9,553 bases of DNA from Candidatus Zixiibacteriota bacterium (GTDB taxonomy: Bacteria; Zixibacteria; MSB-5A5; WJJR01): NCBI GenBank assembly GCA_020058315.1, contig JAGVEK010000300.1, positions 1-9,553 on the forward strand, written 5' to 3'. This document shows, piece by piece, positions 1-6,785 of this stretch (position 1 is the stretch's first letter; each line of letters starts with the position of its first letter). Position numbers and translations under genes: made by a program. The notes under the pieces are model-generated. The model did no database searches. It saw nothing but the letters and a program-made list of their open reading frames with translations, and was not told where the DNA came from.

Positions 1-1632
1 AAAGGCGAAAAGAAAGAGGACGAGAAGAAAGGCGGCAAGGAGGGCGGGAAGAAAGACGCCGCGAAGACGGCCAAAGTGAATATCGAATTTGATGGCATCT
101 TCGACCGCCAGGTGAAGTTCCCGATTTCGGCCGGGAACTACGGCGGACTCGCCGCGACCGAAGGACGCGTCTACTACCAATCCTTCCCTATGGGTGGATT
201 GAAGGGGCCGGTGGAGCAGACCAAGCAGAGCCTCCATGTGTTCGACATGGAGAAACGTGAAGACCATGAATTCATCGGCGAGCTGGATGGATACGATCTG
301 ACTCCCAACGGGAAGACGATGATCTACAAGAAGGGCGGGATGTACGAGATTATCGACGCCGCCGGGGAGAAGGCGAAAACTGGCGAGGGTGTCCTGGACC
401 TGAGCAAGATGGAAACCCGCGTCGAGCAAGCAACGGAATGGCACCAGATTTTCGAGGAAGTCTGGCGGATCGAACGGGATTTCTTCTACGATTCGCTCAT
501 GCATGGAGTCGATTGGAAGAAGATCCACGACCTTTATGCGCCGCTGGTACCGCACGTGGCGCATCGCTACGACCTAACCTACATAATCGGTGAGATGATC
601 GGTGAGCTCTCCTGCTCGCACACCTACGTTGGTGGAGGAGACCAGCCCAATCCGGCTGGGGACAAGGTCGGGCTTCTCGGTGTCAACTGGACCATCGATT
701 CAGCCACCGGACTCTTCCGGCTCGGACGCATTCTGGAAGGGCAGAACTGGCGCGAAGATCGGCGCTCACCGTTAACCGAGCCGGGGATCAAAGCCTCTGC
801 GGGTGACTACGTTCTGGAGATCAATGGCACTCCCCTCAAATCGTCCGATGACCCCTACCGGCTCCTGGAGAACACATCCGGGGAAACTGTCTCTTTGAAG
901 CTGTCCAAGACGCCGGATGGCAAGGGAAGCTGGCAGGTTGAAGCCAAGACCATTTCGAATGAAGGGGATTTGCGCTACCACGATTGGGTTAACCACAACC
1001 ACCACTATGTCGATTCCGCCTCGAACGGCCGGATCGGATACCTCCATATCCCCGACATGGGTGGCGCAGGGCTCGAGGAGTTCACCGCCACATTCTATGC
1101 CCAGATCCGCAAAGAAGGGCTGGTCATCGACGTCCGCAATAACGGCGGTGGATTTGTGTCGCAGTTGGTTCTGGAACGATTACAGCGAGTGATTCAGGGG
1201 ATGGGAACCTCGCGCAACTTCCCCGAGCCGAACACCTATCCGAGCACGGTGTTCAACGGGCACATGGTGTGTTTGATCAGCGAGGGTTCAGCCTCCGACG
1301 GCGACATCTTCCCCTGGTATTTCCGCAAATACGGTCTCGGCCCCGTGATTGGGAAGCGCACTTGGGGCGGCGTGGTCGGGATTCGCGGATTCCGGCCATT
1401 GGTCGATGGGGGATTCATCACGGCGCCGGAGTTTGCACTTTACGACCTCAAAGGCGACTGGCAAATCGAAAACCATGGTGTCGATCCGGACATCGATGTG
1501 GACAACCTGCCAGAGGTTCTCTATCAGGGGCGCGACCAACAACTCGACCGGGGCATTGCCGAACTGATGAAGAAGATCACCGAGTCTCCCAAGAAACTGC
1601 CGCTCCCAAAGGGGCCACCGGAGAAACGGTAA
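1..1632 (+). CDS. Tricorn-like serine protease (S41 family), C-terminal part; 5' end outside window
   Basis: The reading frame is open from base 1, so this is the C-terminal 543 residues of a longer protein. Tricorn proteases are large oligomeric enzymes that cut oligopeptides into very short peptides. Residues (counted from base 1): about 1-25 are a Lys/Glu/Gly-rich linker, which in this family separates the N-terminal beta-propellers (not in the window) from the catalytic half. A helical C1-type region follows at about 140-220 and contains SCSH with the likely catalytic His207 (codon 619). A PDZ-like segment lies at about 223-303. The S41 core contains EGSASDGD, with likely nucleophile Ser432 (codon 1294) and specificity residue Asp433, then GKRTWGGVVGI, and IENHGVDPDI with likely Glu490 (codon 1468). 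The tricorn Ser/His/Glu set therefore appears intact. A GTG at base 76 is not a credible start because the linker reads through it. An exported location, as for some bacterial relatives, cannot be judged without the N-terminus. Confidence 0.93.
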   Translation, partial: KGEKKEDEKKGGKEGGKKDAAKTAKVNIEFDGIFDRQVKFPISAGNYGGLAATEGRVYYQSFPMGGLKGPVEQTKQSLHVFDMEKREDHEFIGELDGYDLTPNGKTMIYKKGGMYEIIDAAGEKAKTGEGVLDLSKMETRVEQATEWHQIFEEVWRIERDFFYDSLMHGVDWKKIHDLYAPLVPHVAHRYDLTYIIGEMIGELSCSHTYVGGGDQPNPAGDKVGLLGVNWTIDSATGLFRLGRILEGQNWREDRRSPLTEPGIKASAGDYVLEINGTPLKSSDDPYRLLENTSGETVSLKLSKTPDGKGSWQVEAKTISNEGDLRYHDWVNHNHHYVDSASNGRIGYLHIPDMGGAGLEEFTATFYAQIRKEGLVIDVRNNGGGFVSQLVLERLQRVIQGMGTSRNFPEPNTYPSTVFNGHMVCLISEGSASDGDIFPWYFRKYGLGPVIGKRTWGGVVGIRGFRPLVDGGFITAPEFALYDLKGDWQIENHGVDPDIDVDNLPEVLYQGRDQQLDRGIAELMKKITESPKKLPLPKGPPEKR

Positions 1633-1642
1633 GAAGCAGGTA

Positions 1643-1668
1643 CCTCCGTTCAAGCGAGGGGTCGGAGG
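1643..1668. other. Small 6-bp hairpin just after tricorn stop
   Basis: CCTCCG (1643-1648) pairs with CGGAGG (1663-1668) around a 14-base loop, 10 bases after the tricorn stop codon. It lacks a T-tract and is short, so a terminator role is only a possibility. It may instead form part of the same structured 3' region as the 13-bp repeat that follows. Confidence 0.25.
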
Positions 1669-1680
1669 ACACTGAGATCA

Positions 1681-1730
1681 CAGGGGCGTATTGCCATGCG
1701 AAGAGCGGGATCTGCGACAATACGCCCCTG
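1681..1730. repeat. Perfect 13-bp inverted repeat, GGGGCG-type palindromic element
   Basis: The left arm CAGGGGCGTATTG (1681-1693) is exactly complementary to the right arm CAATACGCCCCTG (1718-1730), with a 24-base spacer. It sits 48 bases after the tricorn stop. No T-run follows, so a classic intrinsic terminator is not supported, although the hairpin could still stabilise mRNA ends. The GGGGC/GCCCC core also occurs in the palindromes at 6592-6660, which suggests a dispersed palindromic repeat family. Seen: the pairing. Inferred: repeat-family membership. Confidence 0.7.
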
Positions 1731-1798
1731 CGGCACTCTGAGACCGAGATAACAATCGTTGGAGGAAGCGCCGGATTTCCGGTTTGCGCAACCAGTTG

Positions 1799-1807
1799 AA
1801 AGGAAGG
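1799..1807 (+). promoter_or_regulatory. Ribosome binding site that sets the M14 peptidase start
   Basis: AAAGGAAGG lies 6 bases upstream of GTG 1814. An in-frame TTG at 1784 also exists, but its nearest purine-rich stretch (GGAGGA, 1761-1766) is 17 bases away, which is too far. Starting at 1814 also gives a normal signal peptide length. A small 5-bp hairpin, CCGGA-TT-TCCGG (1771-1782), lies just upstream in the leader. Confidence 0.6.
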
Positions 1808-1813
1808 TTCCGC

Positions 1814-3607
1814 GTGACGCCACGGGCCAGTATCATCGAACGCGTTCTTTCAATCGGGATTGTCCTGATCTTCGATGTAACGGCCGCGCTGGCCGCCGAC
1901 TTCACGACGCCCGCTGAGCGCGCTCAGTACCAGCGAACTGCGACGTACGATGAGACGGTGGACTACTTCCAGCGCTTGGAGAAAGCATCCGGCTGGGTGA
2001 AGCTCACGCAATTCGGAACCAGCCCCCAAGGGCGCGCACTCAACCTGGTGATTGTCTCCAGTGACAAGGCCTTCACGCCGGAGAAAGCCAGAAAAACTGG
2101 AAAGGTCATCCTGCTGGTTCAGAACAGCATCCACGCCGGGGAGGTCGATGGAACCGACGCGTCGATGGCATTGGTCCGGGACATTGCCGTCACCAAGGAG
2201 CGCGCTACTCTTCTGGACAGTGTGATCCTGCTGATCATCCCCATCTTCAACGTCGACGGTCATGAAAACACGGCGCGTTTCACACGCCCGAATCAGGATG
2301 GACCGGAGAACGCCGGATTCCGCGCAACCGCCCAGTTGTTGAATCTGAATCGCGATTACTTGAAGGCCGACACACCGGAGATGCGTGCCTGGCTCGCGAT
2401 GTGGCATCAGTGGATGCCCGACTTCTTTGTCGACGACCACATTTCCGACGGCGCCGATTGGCAATACACGGTTTGTTACACAGTTCCCGTCCATCCCAAC
2501 GCACCTGAATCGATCCGCGAATGGACGCGCACAATCTATGATCCTGACGTGAAGGGTCAGGTCGAGCGAGCCGGGTACAAGACTTTTCCCTATGCCTTTC
2601 TAAGGGGCGGGAATCTCCAGGCCGGCGTGTCCACCTACGTCGACAGCCCCCGTCTTTCGACCGGGTACACGATTCTCTGGAATCGCCCCGGGGTCTTAAT
2701 TGAGATGCATAGCCTGAAGGATTTTCGCACACGGGTACTGGGGAACTACGCCATGCTGGCTGCAACTCTCGATAACCTGAACCACAATGCAACCTCGCTG
2801 AAACGTGCCATTGCGCAGGCAGATTCACAGACCGCTGCGGGGCTGACCGATGCCTATCCATTGTCCTTCCGACCCGACGGTGATTCAGTCATGGTGGATT
2901 TCGCCGGGTACGAATACGACACATTGCATAGTGATGCGACCGACGGGCGTTATCCGCGCTACCGGCATGACAAGCCTCGAACCTGGCGAATTCCCTATTT
3001 CGGCACGTTCAAACCGCGAGTGACCGTCGTTCCGCCGCGTGCGTATTTGATCCCGTGCGAGTGGAATGAGCAGATCGATCGCCTGCACCTCCATGGCATA
3101 CATCTGGACTCGCTCACGGGACCACTCACAGCGAAGGTTGAACGATACTACCTCGACAGCCTAAAATGGTCGCCCGCACCGTATGAGAATCACATCCAAC
3201 CTCGATATCGCGCTGTCGTGCACGAGACGACAATGACGTTCCCTTCCGGGACCGTGATCGTCGATCTGCATCAACCGGGCGCGAAAGTGGCGATCCAGGC
3301 TCTGGAGCCCCAGGGCTCCGATTCGTGGGTGGCCTGGGGATTGTGGAACACGATCTTTGAACGCAAAGAGTACATCGAAGATTACGTCATCGATCCTCTT
3401 GCCGACTCGATGCTGACAGCGGACCCGAAACTGAAGGCCGATTTCGATTCCCGGCTGAAGTCCGACACCACATTCGCAAAGAGCGTTGACGCGCGACGTC
3501 AGTTCTTCTATGAGCGCTCGCGGTTCGCGGAGACGCAGGTGAACTGGTATCCGGTGGCGCGGCTCTTGGACTCGATACCGGTGGTTACGCCGATCAACGT
3601 CCGGTAA
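1814..3607 (+). CDS. Secreted M14-family zinc carboxypeptidase-like protein
   Basis: The protein has 597 residues from GTG 1814. M14 enzymes are zinc metallopeptidases that usually remove C-terminal residues from peptides. The N-terminus looks like a Sec signal peptide: Arg residues near the start, then a hydrophobic stretch at about residues 11-27 ending in ALA before ADF, the probable cleavage site. The peptidase domain spans about 35-320. SIHAGEVDG supplies zinc ligands His107 and Glu110, VDDHISDG supplies the third ligand His209, and VLIEMHSLKDF supplies the likely catalytic Glu297. NVDGHE and LNRDYLKAD are further family motifs. The remaining roughly 275 residues are a C-terminal extension of a kind seen in long bacterial members, ending with RQFFYERSRF and a WYPVARLL motif. 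All key residues are present, so it should be active, outside the cytoplasm. It follows the tricorn gene by 181 bases, so a shared role in peptide breakdown is plausible. The exact specificity cannot be read from the sequence. Confidence 0.9.
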   Translation: MTPRASIIERVLSIGIVLIFDVTAALAADFTTPAERAQYQRTATYDETVDYFQRLEKASGWVKLTQFGTSPQGRALNLVIVSSDKAFTPEKARKTGKVILLVQNSIHAGEVDGTDASMALVRDIAVTKERATLLDSVILLIIPIFNVDGHENTARFTRPNQDGPENAGFRATAQLLNLNRDYLKADTPEMRAWLAMWHQWMPDFFVDDHISDGADWQYTVCYTVPVHPNAPESIREWTRTIYDPDVKGQVERAGYKTFPYAFLRGGNLQAGVSTYVDSPRLSTGYTILWNRPGVLIEMHSLKDFRTRVLGNYAMLAATLDNLNHNATSLKRAIAQADSQTAAGLTDAYPLSFRPDGDSVMVDFAGYEYDTLHSDATDGRYPRYRHDKPRTWRIPYFGTFKPRVTVVPPRAYLIPCEWNEQIDRLHLHGIHLDSLTGPLTAKVERYYLDSLKWSPAPYENHIQPRYRAVVHETTMTFPSGTVIVDLHQPGAKVAIQALEPQGSDSWVAWGLWNTIFERKEYIEDYVIDPLADSMLTADPKLKADFDSRLKSDTTFAKSVDARRQFFYERSRFAETQVNWYPVARLLDSIPVVTPINVR

Positions 3608-3612
3608 CTGCA

Positions 3613-3620
3613 GGATGGAG
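3613..3620 (+). promoter_or_regulatory. Ribosome binding site for the rubredoxin-like gene
   Basis: GGATGGAG lies 8 bases upstream of ATG 3629, in the 21-base gap after the peptidase stop. It supports translation of the small downstream gene from the same message. Confidence 0.45.
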
Positions 3621-3628
3621 CGAGAGCC

Positions 3629-3796
3629 ATGGACAACCAGGCGTTTGACGGACGCCCCAACCTGTCGGACTTGGAACTCATCTGGCGCTGTCTCAATTGC
3701 GGAGAGCACATGGTAGTCGAGGGCGAGACCCTTCCGGAGGTTTGTCCATCGTGCAGCGCACCAAAGACCGAGTTTGAGCGAGTACGGGAGGATTAG
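3629..3796 (+). CDS. Small rubredoxin-like / zinc-ribbon protein (55 residues)
   Basis: The ATG-initiated frame encodes 55 residues ending in TAG. WRCLNCGEH gives Cys21 and Cys24, and VCPSCSAPKTEF gives Cys39 and Cys42, so four cysteines can hold one iron or zinc. The C-x2-C ... C-P-x-C-x-A-P-K-x-x-F pattern matches the rubredoxin-like domain found at the C-terminus of rubrerythrins. The spacing between the two cysteine pairs (14 residues) is much shorter than in classical rubredoxin, where it is near 30. The roughly 18 N-terminal residues are acidic and featureless, with no signal peptide or membrane segment, so it is probably cytosolic. Known relatives act in electron transfer or peroxide defence, or serve as metal-binding modules. 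Which applies here is not shown. Its position right after the peptidase gene suggests cotranscription rather than a shared pathway. Confidence 0.78.
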   Translation: MDNQAFDGRPNLSDLELIWRCLNCGEHMVVEGETLPEVCPSCSAPKTEFERVRED

Positions 3797-4020
3797 ACCC
3801 CGTTTCGCACTTCGCTGGGAGCACGGTGCTAACTCGGATGCGCCACTACACTTATCCGAAGGCCGCACCGAGCAGGCCGCCGCGGCGTTGATTGAGCGGC
3901 AGCGGTTGAAAACGTGTCAACAATATCCTTGTCAGTCGGAACGTGGCGTGTCGAGAACACCCCGGCGCCCCCCTTTCATTTCCGGGCACGCGGAATGACG
4001 GATCTTGCCTTTCGTGTGTC

Positions 4021-4051
4021 TTGGAAACATCGCTGGTCTTTGCCCCATAAT
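4021..4051 (+). promoter_or_regulatory. Possible sigma70-type promoter for the phosphoketolase gene
   Basis: TTGGAA (4021-4026) and CATAAT (4046-4051) resemble -35 and -10 boxes, matching consensus at 4 of 6 and 5 of 6 positions. The 19-base spacing is longer than the preferred 17. It would give a leader of about 75 bases to ATG 4134. This is a weak prediction by eye. Confidence 0.28.
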
Positions 4052-4116
4052 GGCCGATACATTACAATGACAATTGGAAGACAACGGATCGGCGGACAAT
4101 TGGGACGCAAGACACG

Positions 4117-4124
4117 GGAAGGAG
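4117..4124 (+). promoter_or_regulatory. Ribosome binding site that sets the phosphoketolase start
   Basis: GGAAGGAG lies 9 bases before ATG 4134. It favours this ATG over the upstream in-frame TTG at 4074, which would add 20 polar residues (Asp/Asn/Gly/Lys-rich) not expected at the family N-terminus. Confidence 0.65.
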
Positions 4125-4133
4125 CAGGGGAAG

Positions 4134-6539
4134 ATGGGCACTCAAACCAGGCAATCGGCTGTGACCAAAACGGTGGATGAGTGGTCCGCCGTCGAGCGTT
4201 ATCGGCGCGCGGTTAATTTCATCGCGGCGGCGCAGATCTACTTGCAGGATAATCCTCTGCTCGAAGAACCTCTGCGACCAGAGCACATCAAGCCCCGTCT
4301 TCTAGGGCACTGGGGCACCGCGCCGGGGATCAATCTGATCTACACACATCTCAATCGCTTGATTCTGCGCACAGACGCATCAGTGCTTCTGATCACCGGA
4401 CCGGGTCATGGAGCCGCCGCCAATCTGGCAAATATGTACCTGGAAGGGACTTTGACAGAGTACTTCCCAGAACTGACAATGGATCGTACAGGTCTGCAAA
4501 AACTGATGTCTTGGTTCTCCTGGCCCAATCGTTTTCCCAGCCATCTTTGCCCCGAGTACCCCGGTGTCATCCATGAAGGTGGTGAACTGGGATATGCTCT
4601 GTCCACCGCGTTTGGCGCCGCCCTGGACAACCCGGATCTGCTGGCCGTGTGCATCGTCGGAGATGGCGAGGCGGAGACGGGCCCGACGGCAGGGGCGTGG
4701 CACAGCAACAAGTTTTTGAACCCCGGAACGGACGGCGCAGTGCTGCCGATCCTGCATCTCAACGGTTTCAAGATTGCCAATCCCACTATCTTCGGCACCA
4801 TGTCCCATGAGGAACTGACAACGCTGTTCACCGGGTATGGGTACGCGGTTCGAATCATTCGAATGAGCGACCAGATCGACGCCGACTTTGATGCCGCTCT
4901 CACGTGGGCCTATCAGGAAATCTGCCACCTGCAGGCCAACGCGCGCGCGGGGCGGACACCGCAGCGCCCGCAGTGGCCGATGTTGATTCTCGAAACCCCC
5001 AAGGGCTGGACCGGTCCGCGCGTCGTTGACGGAAAAGCGGTCGAAGGCTCATTCCGCTCCCATCAGGTTCCCGCCAAAGAGGCGAAGACCAATCCCTCAC
5101 ATCTAAAGGTGATCGAGAACTGGTTGAAGTCGTACCATCCAGAAGACCTGTTCGACAAAGATGGACGTCCGGCGGATGATATCCTTGCCCTGTGCCCCAA
5201 AGGGGGCAAACGGATCGCGCAGAGTCCTCACAGTCACGGGGGCAGAATCCGGCGTCCGCTTGAGCTGCCTCCGGTGAGAGATTACTCCATCGACCTGGAT
5301 CGGCGTGGAGCGAAGGTTGTCAGCGCCGTGGGGAGACTGGGTGAGTACCTGCGCGACGTGGTCCGGCTCAACCAGCAATATCGCAACTTCCGCATCGTCT
5401 GCCCGGATGAATTGGAATCAAACAAGCTTGAGGCCGTTCTCGATGTGACCAATCGCCAGTACGTCTGGCCGATTCCTGACGTGATGGAGCATACCGGCCC
5501 GGATGGCCGCGTGATGGAAGTACTCAGCGAGCACAATTGCCAGGGCTGGCTCCAGGGCTATCTCCTCACAGGGCGGCACGGCATTTTCCCCTGTTACGAG
5601 GCCTTCCTCCCCATCGTCGATGGCATGATGAACCAGTACGCCAAGTTTCTCAAGTCGTCGCTCGAAGTCTCGTGGCGCAAACCGGTATCGTCGTTGAACT
5701 ACCTCCTGACCTCGGAGGCGTGGCGGCAGGAACATAACGGATACTCCCATCAGGGTCCGGGATTCCTCAGCAACCTGTTGACCAAGAAGGGGCATACCTA
5801 CCGAATCTACTTCCCGCCCGATGCCAACTGCCTGCTGTACACAGTGGAGCATTGTCTGCGCAGCACGAACAGGATTAATCTCGTGATCGCGGGCAAGCAA
5901 CCAATGCCTCAGTGGCTGACGATGGACGAGGCTATGGATCACTGCAAGGTCGGAGTGTCGGTGTGGCGGTGGGCCAGCACGTTTGATGGAGAAGATCCGG
6001 AGGTTGTGCTGGCTTGTTGCGGCGACAGTCTCACGTTCGAGGTGATGGCGGCTGTCGAACTGCTGCGACAGGAGGCGCCCGATTGGAGAATCCGTGTCGT
6101 GAATGTCCTCAATCTTCAGGTCCTCGGAATTCCGCAGAAGTATCCGGGGGGGATGGATGAGGATCGCTTCCAGCGAATCTTCCCGCTGACCACACCCGTG
6201 ATATTCAATTTCCATGGGTACACGGCGGCGATCAAGCAACTCGCGTGGGAAAGGCCGCAAAATCAGCGGTTCGACATCAACGGTTACCGGGAAGAAGGGA
6301 CCACCACGACACCGTTTGCGATGCAGATCGCCAATCGCACGAGCCGGTACCATCTGGTGATCCAGTGCGCTCAGAAGATCGCCAAGCTCAACCCCCGGCG
6401 ATCCACAATGGCGGAGTCGCTGGTCGTGAAATACGAGCGCAAGATCGCAGAGCATGCGGAGTATATTCAGGAGCACGGCGTCGACATGCCGGAAATCGCA
6501 GGCTGGCACCGTGAGTACCGAATCGAAGGGGACAAATGA
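4134..6539 (+). CDS. xfp: Xylulose-5-phosphate/fructose-6-phosphate phosphoketolase
   Basis: The protein has 801 residues, the normal length for the family. It is a cytosolic, thiamine-diphosphate-dependent enzyme that splits xylulose-5-phosphate (and in many members fructose-6-phosphate) with inorganic phosphate into acetyl-phosphate plus glyceraldehyde-3-phosphate or erythrose-4-phosphate. Visible family motifs: LGHWGTAPG with His59, GPGHGAAAN with His92, IHEGGELGYALS, the thiamine-diphosphate/metal motif GDGEAETG (176-183) followed by WHSNKFLNPG, EGSFRSHQVP, the EVLSEHNCQGW segment with Glu466 (probably the cofactor-activating Glu), and NGYSHQGPGF with His539. The N-terminal, middle and C-terminal transketolase-like domains are all represented, with no frameshift. 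Whether it accepts both sugar phosphates cannot be read from sequence. The downstream glucan phosphorylase suggests it may work on carbon from stored glucan. No acetate kinase or phosphotransacetylase gene is in the window. Confidence 0.96.
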   Translation: MGTQTRQSAVTKTVDEWSAVERYRRAVNFIAAAQIYLQDNPLLEEPLRPEHIKPRLLGHWGTAPGINLIYTHLNRLILRTDASVLLITGPGHGAAANLANMYLEGTLTEYFPELTMDRTGLQKLMSWFSWPNRFPSHLCPEYPGVIHEGGELGYALSTAFGAALDNPDLLAVCIVGDGEAETGPTAGAWHSNKFLNPGTDGAVLPILHLNGFKIANPTIFGTMSHEELTTLFTGYGYAVRIIRMSDQIDADFDAALTWAYQEICHLQANARAGRTPQRPQWPMLILETPKGWTGPRVVDGKAVEGSFRSHQVPAKEAKTNPSHLKVIENWLKSYHPEDLFDKDGRPADDILALCPKGGKRIAQSPHSHGGRIRRPLELPPVRDYSIDLDRRGAKVVSAVGRLGEYLRDVVRLNQQYRNFRIVCPDELESNKLEAVLDVTNRQYVWPIPDVMEHTGPDGRVMEVLSEHNCQGWLQGYLLTGRHGIFPCYEAFLPIVDGMMNQYAKFLKSSLEVSWRKPVSSLNYLLTSEAWRQEHNGYSHQGPGFLSNLLTKKGHTYRIYFPPDANCLLYTVEHCLRSTNRINLVIAGKQPMPQWLTMDEAMDHCKVGVSVWRWASTFDGEDPEVVLACCGDSLTFEVMAAVELLRQEAPDWRIRVVNVLNLQVLGIPQKYPGGMDEDRFQRIFPLTTPVIFNFHGYTAAIKQLAWERPQNQRFDINGYREEGTTTTPFAMQIANRTSRYHLVIQCAQKIAKLNPRRSTMAESLVVKYERKIAEHAEYIQEHGVDMPEIAGWHREYRIEGDK

Positions 6540-6591
6540 GGCCGTGTGTTCGGATGGCTGAATTGAAATCGAAAACGGCGCCTTTGAATTG

Positions 6592-6620
6592 TGCAGGGGT
6601 GGGATTTCCCACCCCTCGCA
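6592..6620. repeat. GC-rich palindrome with 2-base loop
   Basis: AGGGGTGGGA (6595-6604) pairs perfectly with TCCCACCCCT (6607-6616) around TT. The stem extends by TGC/GCA (6592-6594 with 6618-6620) if C6617 is bulged. It begins 53 bases after the phosphoketolase stop. It could act as a transcript-end hairpin, but no T-run follows. It shares the CAGGGG...CCCCT outline with the element at 1681-1730. Confidence 0.65.
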
Positions 6621-6643
6621 CTTTGCCCTATTGAGGTGAAGCG

Positions 6644-6660
6644 GGGGCGAACCGCGCCCC
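6644..6660. repeat. Second GC-rich palindrome in the same gap
   Basis: GGGGCG (6644-6649) pairs with CGCCCC (6655-6660) around a 5-base loop. The alternative fold GCG-AAC-CGC inside it is also possible. It sits 23 bases after the previous palindrome and carries the same GGGGCG/CGCCCC core as the arms at 1681-1730, so the gap may hold a composite repeat. Confidence 0.5.
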
Positions 6661-6773
6661 ACAGGAAATCGCGTGTGAATTCACCGGGGCATACCCTAAT
6701 TGTGTATCGAATGACAGCATATCTTCCACAACGGCAGAGATCGAATCATCAATCTGGTCGGCCGTTCTTCCTC

Positions 6774-6778
6774 GGGAG
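6774..6778 (+). promoter_or_regulatory. Ribosome binding site of the glucan phosphorylase gene
   Basis: GGGAG lies 7 bases before GTG 6786 and 10 bases before ATG 6789. Both are usable, so the start is ambiguous by one codon. An out-of-frame ATG at 6782 is closer to the site and opens a 135-codon overlapping frame, which I regard as a shadow. Confidence 0.45.
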
Positions 6779-6785
6779 CAAATGA

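Larger units (their letters stand above)
3797..4133. other. 337-base intergenic region before the phosphoketolase gene
   Basis: No convincing gene is visible. A 74-codon plus-strand frame (3774-3998) overlaps the rubredoxin-like gene and has an Arg/Pro-rich, shadow-like composition. In-frame triplets upstream of the phosphoketolase ATG stay open back to a TTG at 4074, but no ribosome site supports that start. The region holds a possible promoter near 4021-4051 and a clear ribosome site at 4117-4124. No strong hairpin with a T-run was seen that would end the upstream operon. Confidence 0.5.

Noticed and set aside
1681..1730. Rho-independent terminator at the 13-bp inverted repeat
   Set aside because: The stem is strong, but the spacer is long (24 bases) and neither flank has a T-run, so the classic terminator form is missing.
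1850..2494. A 214-codon minus-strand frame opposite the M14 peptidase
   Set aside because: It overlaps the zinc-binding core of a clear M14 gene and shows no family motif or ribosome site; a composition shadow.
3820..3830. Short palindrome AGCACGGTGCT in the gap after the rubredoxin-like gene
   Set aside because: The 5-bp arms around a single base cannot form a stable hairpin, and such a short match is expected by chance.
3161..3868. A 235-codon minus-strand frame spanning the M14 gene end and the rubredoxin-like gene
   Set aside because: It would cover two supported plus-strand genes and has shadow-like, Arg/Leu-rich content without a recognisable domain.
3774..3998. A 74-codon plus-strand frame after the rubredoxin-like gene
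   Set aside because: It begins inside the rubredoxin-like gene, has no good ribosome site, and its Arg/Pro/Ser-rich content is typical of non-coding GC-rich sequence.
6592..6660. CRISPR-like array from repeated GGGG/CCCC palindromes
   Set aside because: There are only two short palindromes of different sequence, with no regular repeat-spacer pattern and no cas genes.
5418..6662. A 414-codon open frame on the minus strand, opposite the phosphoketolase gene
   Set aside because: It is fully antisense to strongly conserved phosphoketolase sequence. Its product is His/Arg/Leu-rich with no recognisable motif, as expected from the GC-biased codon pattern of the real gene.
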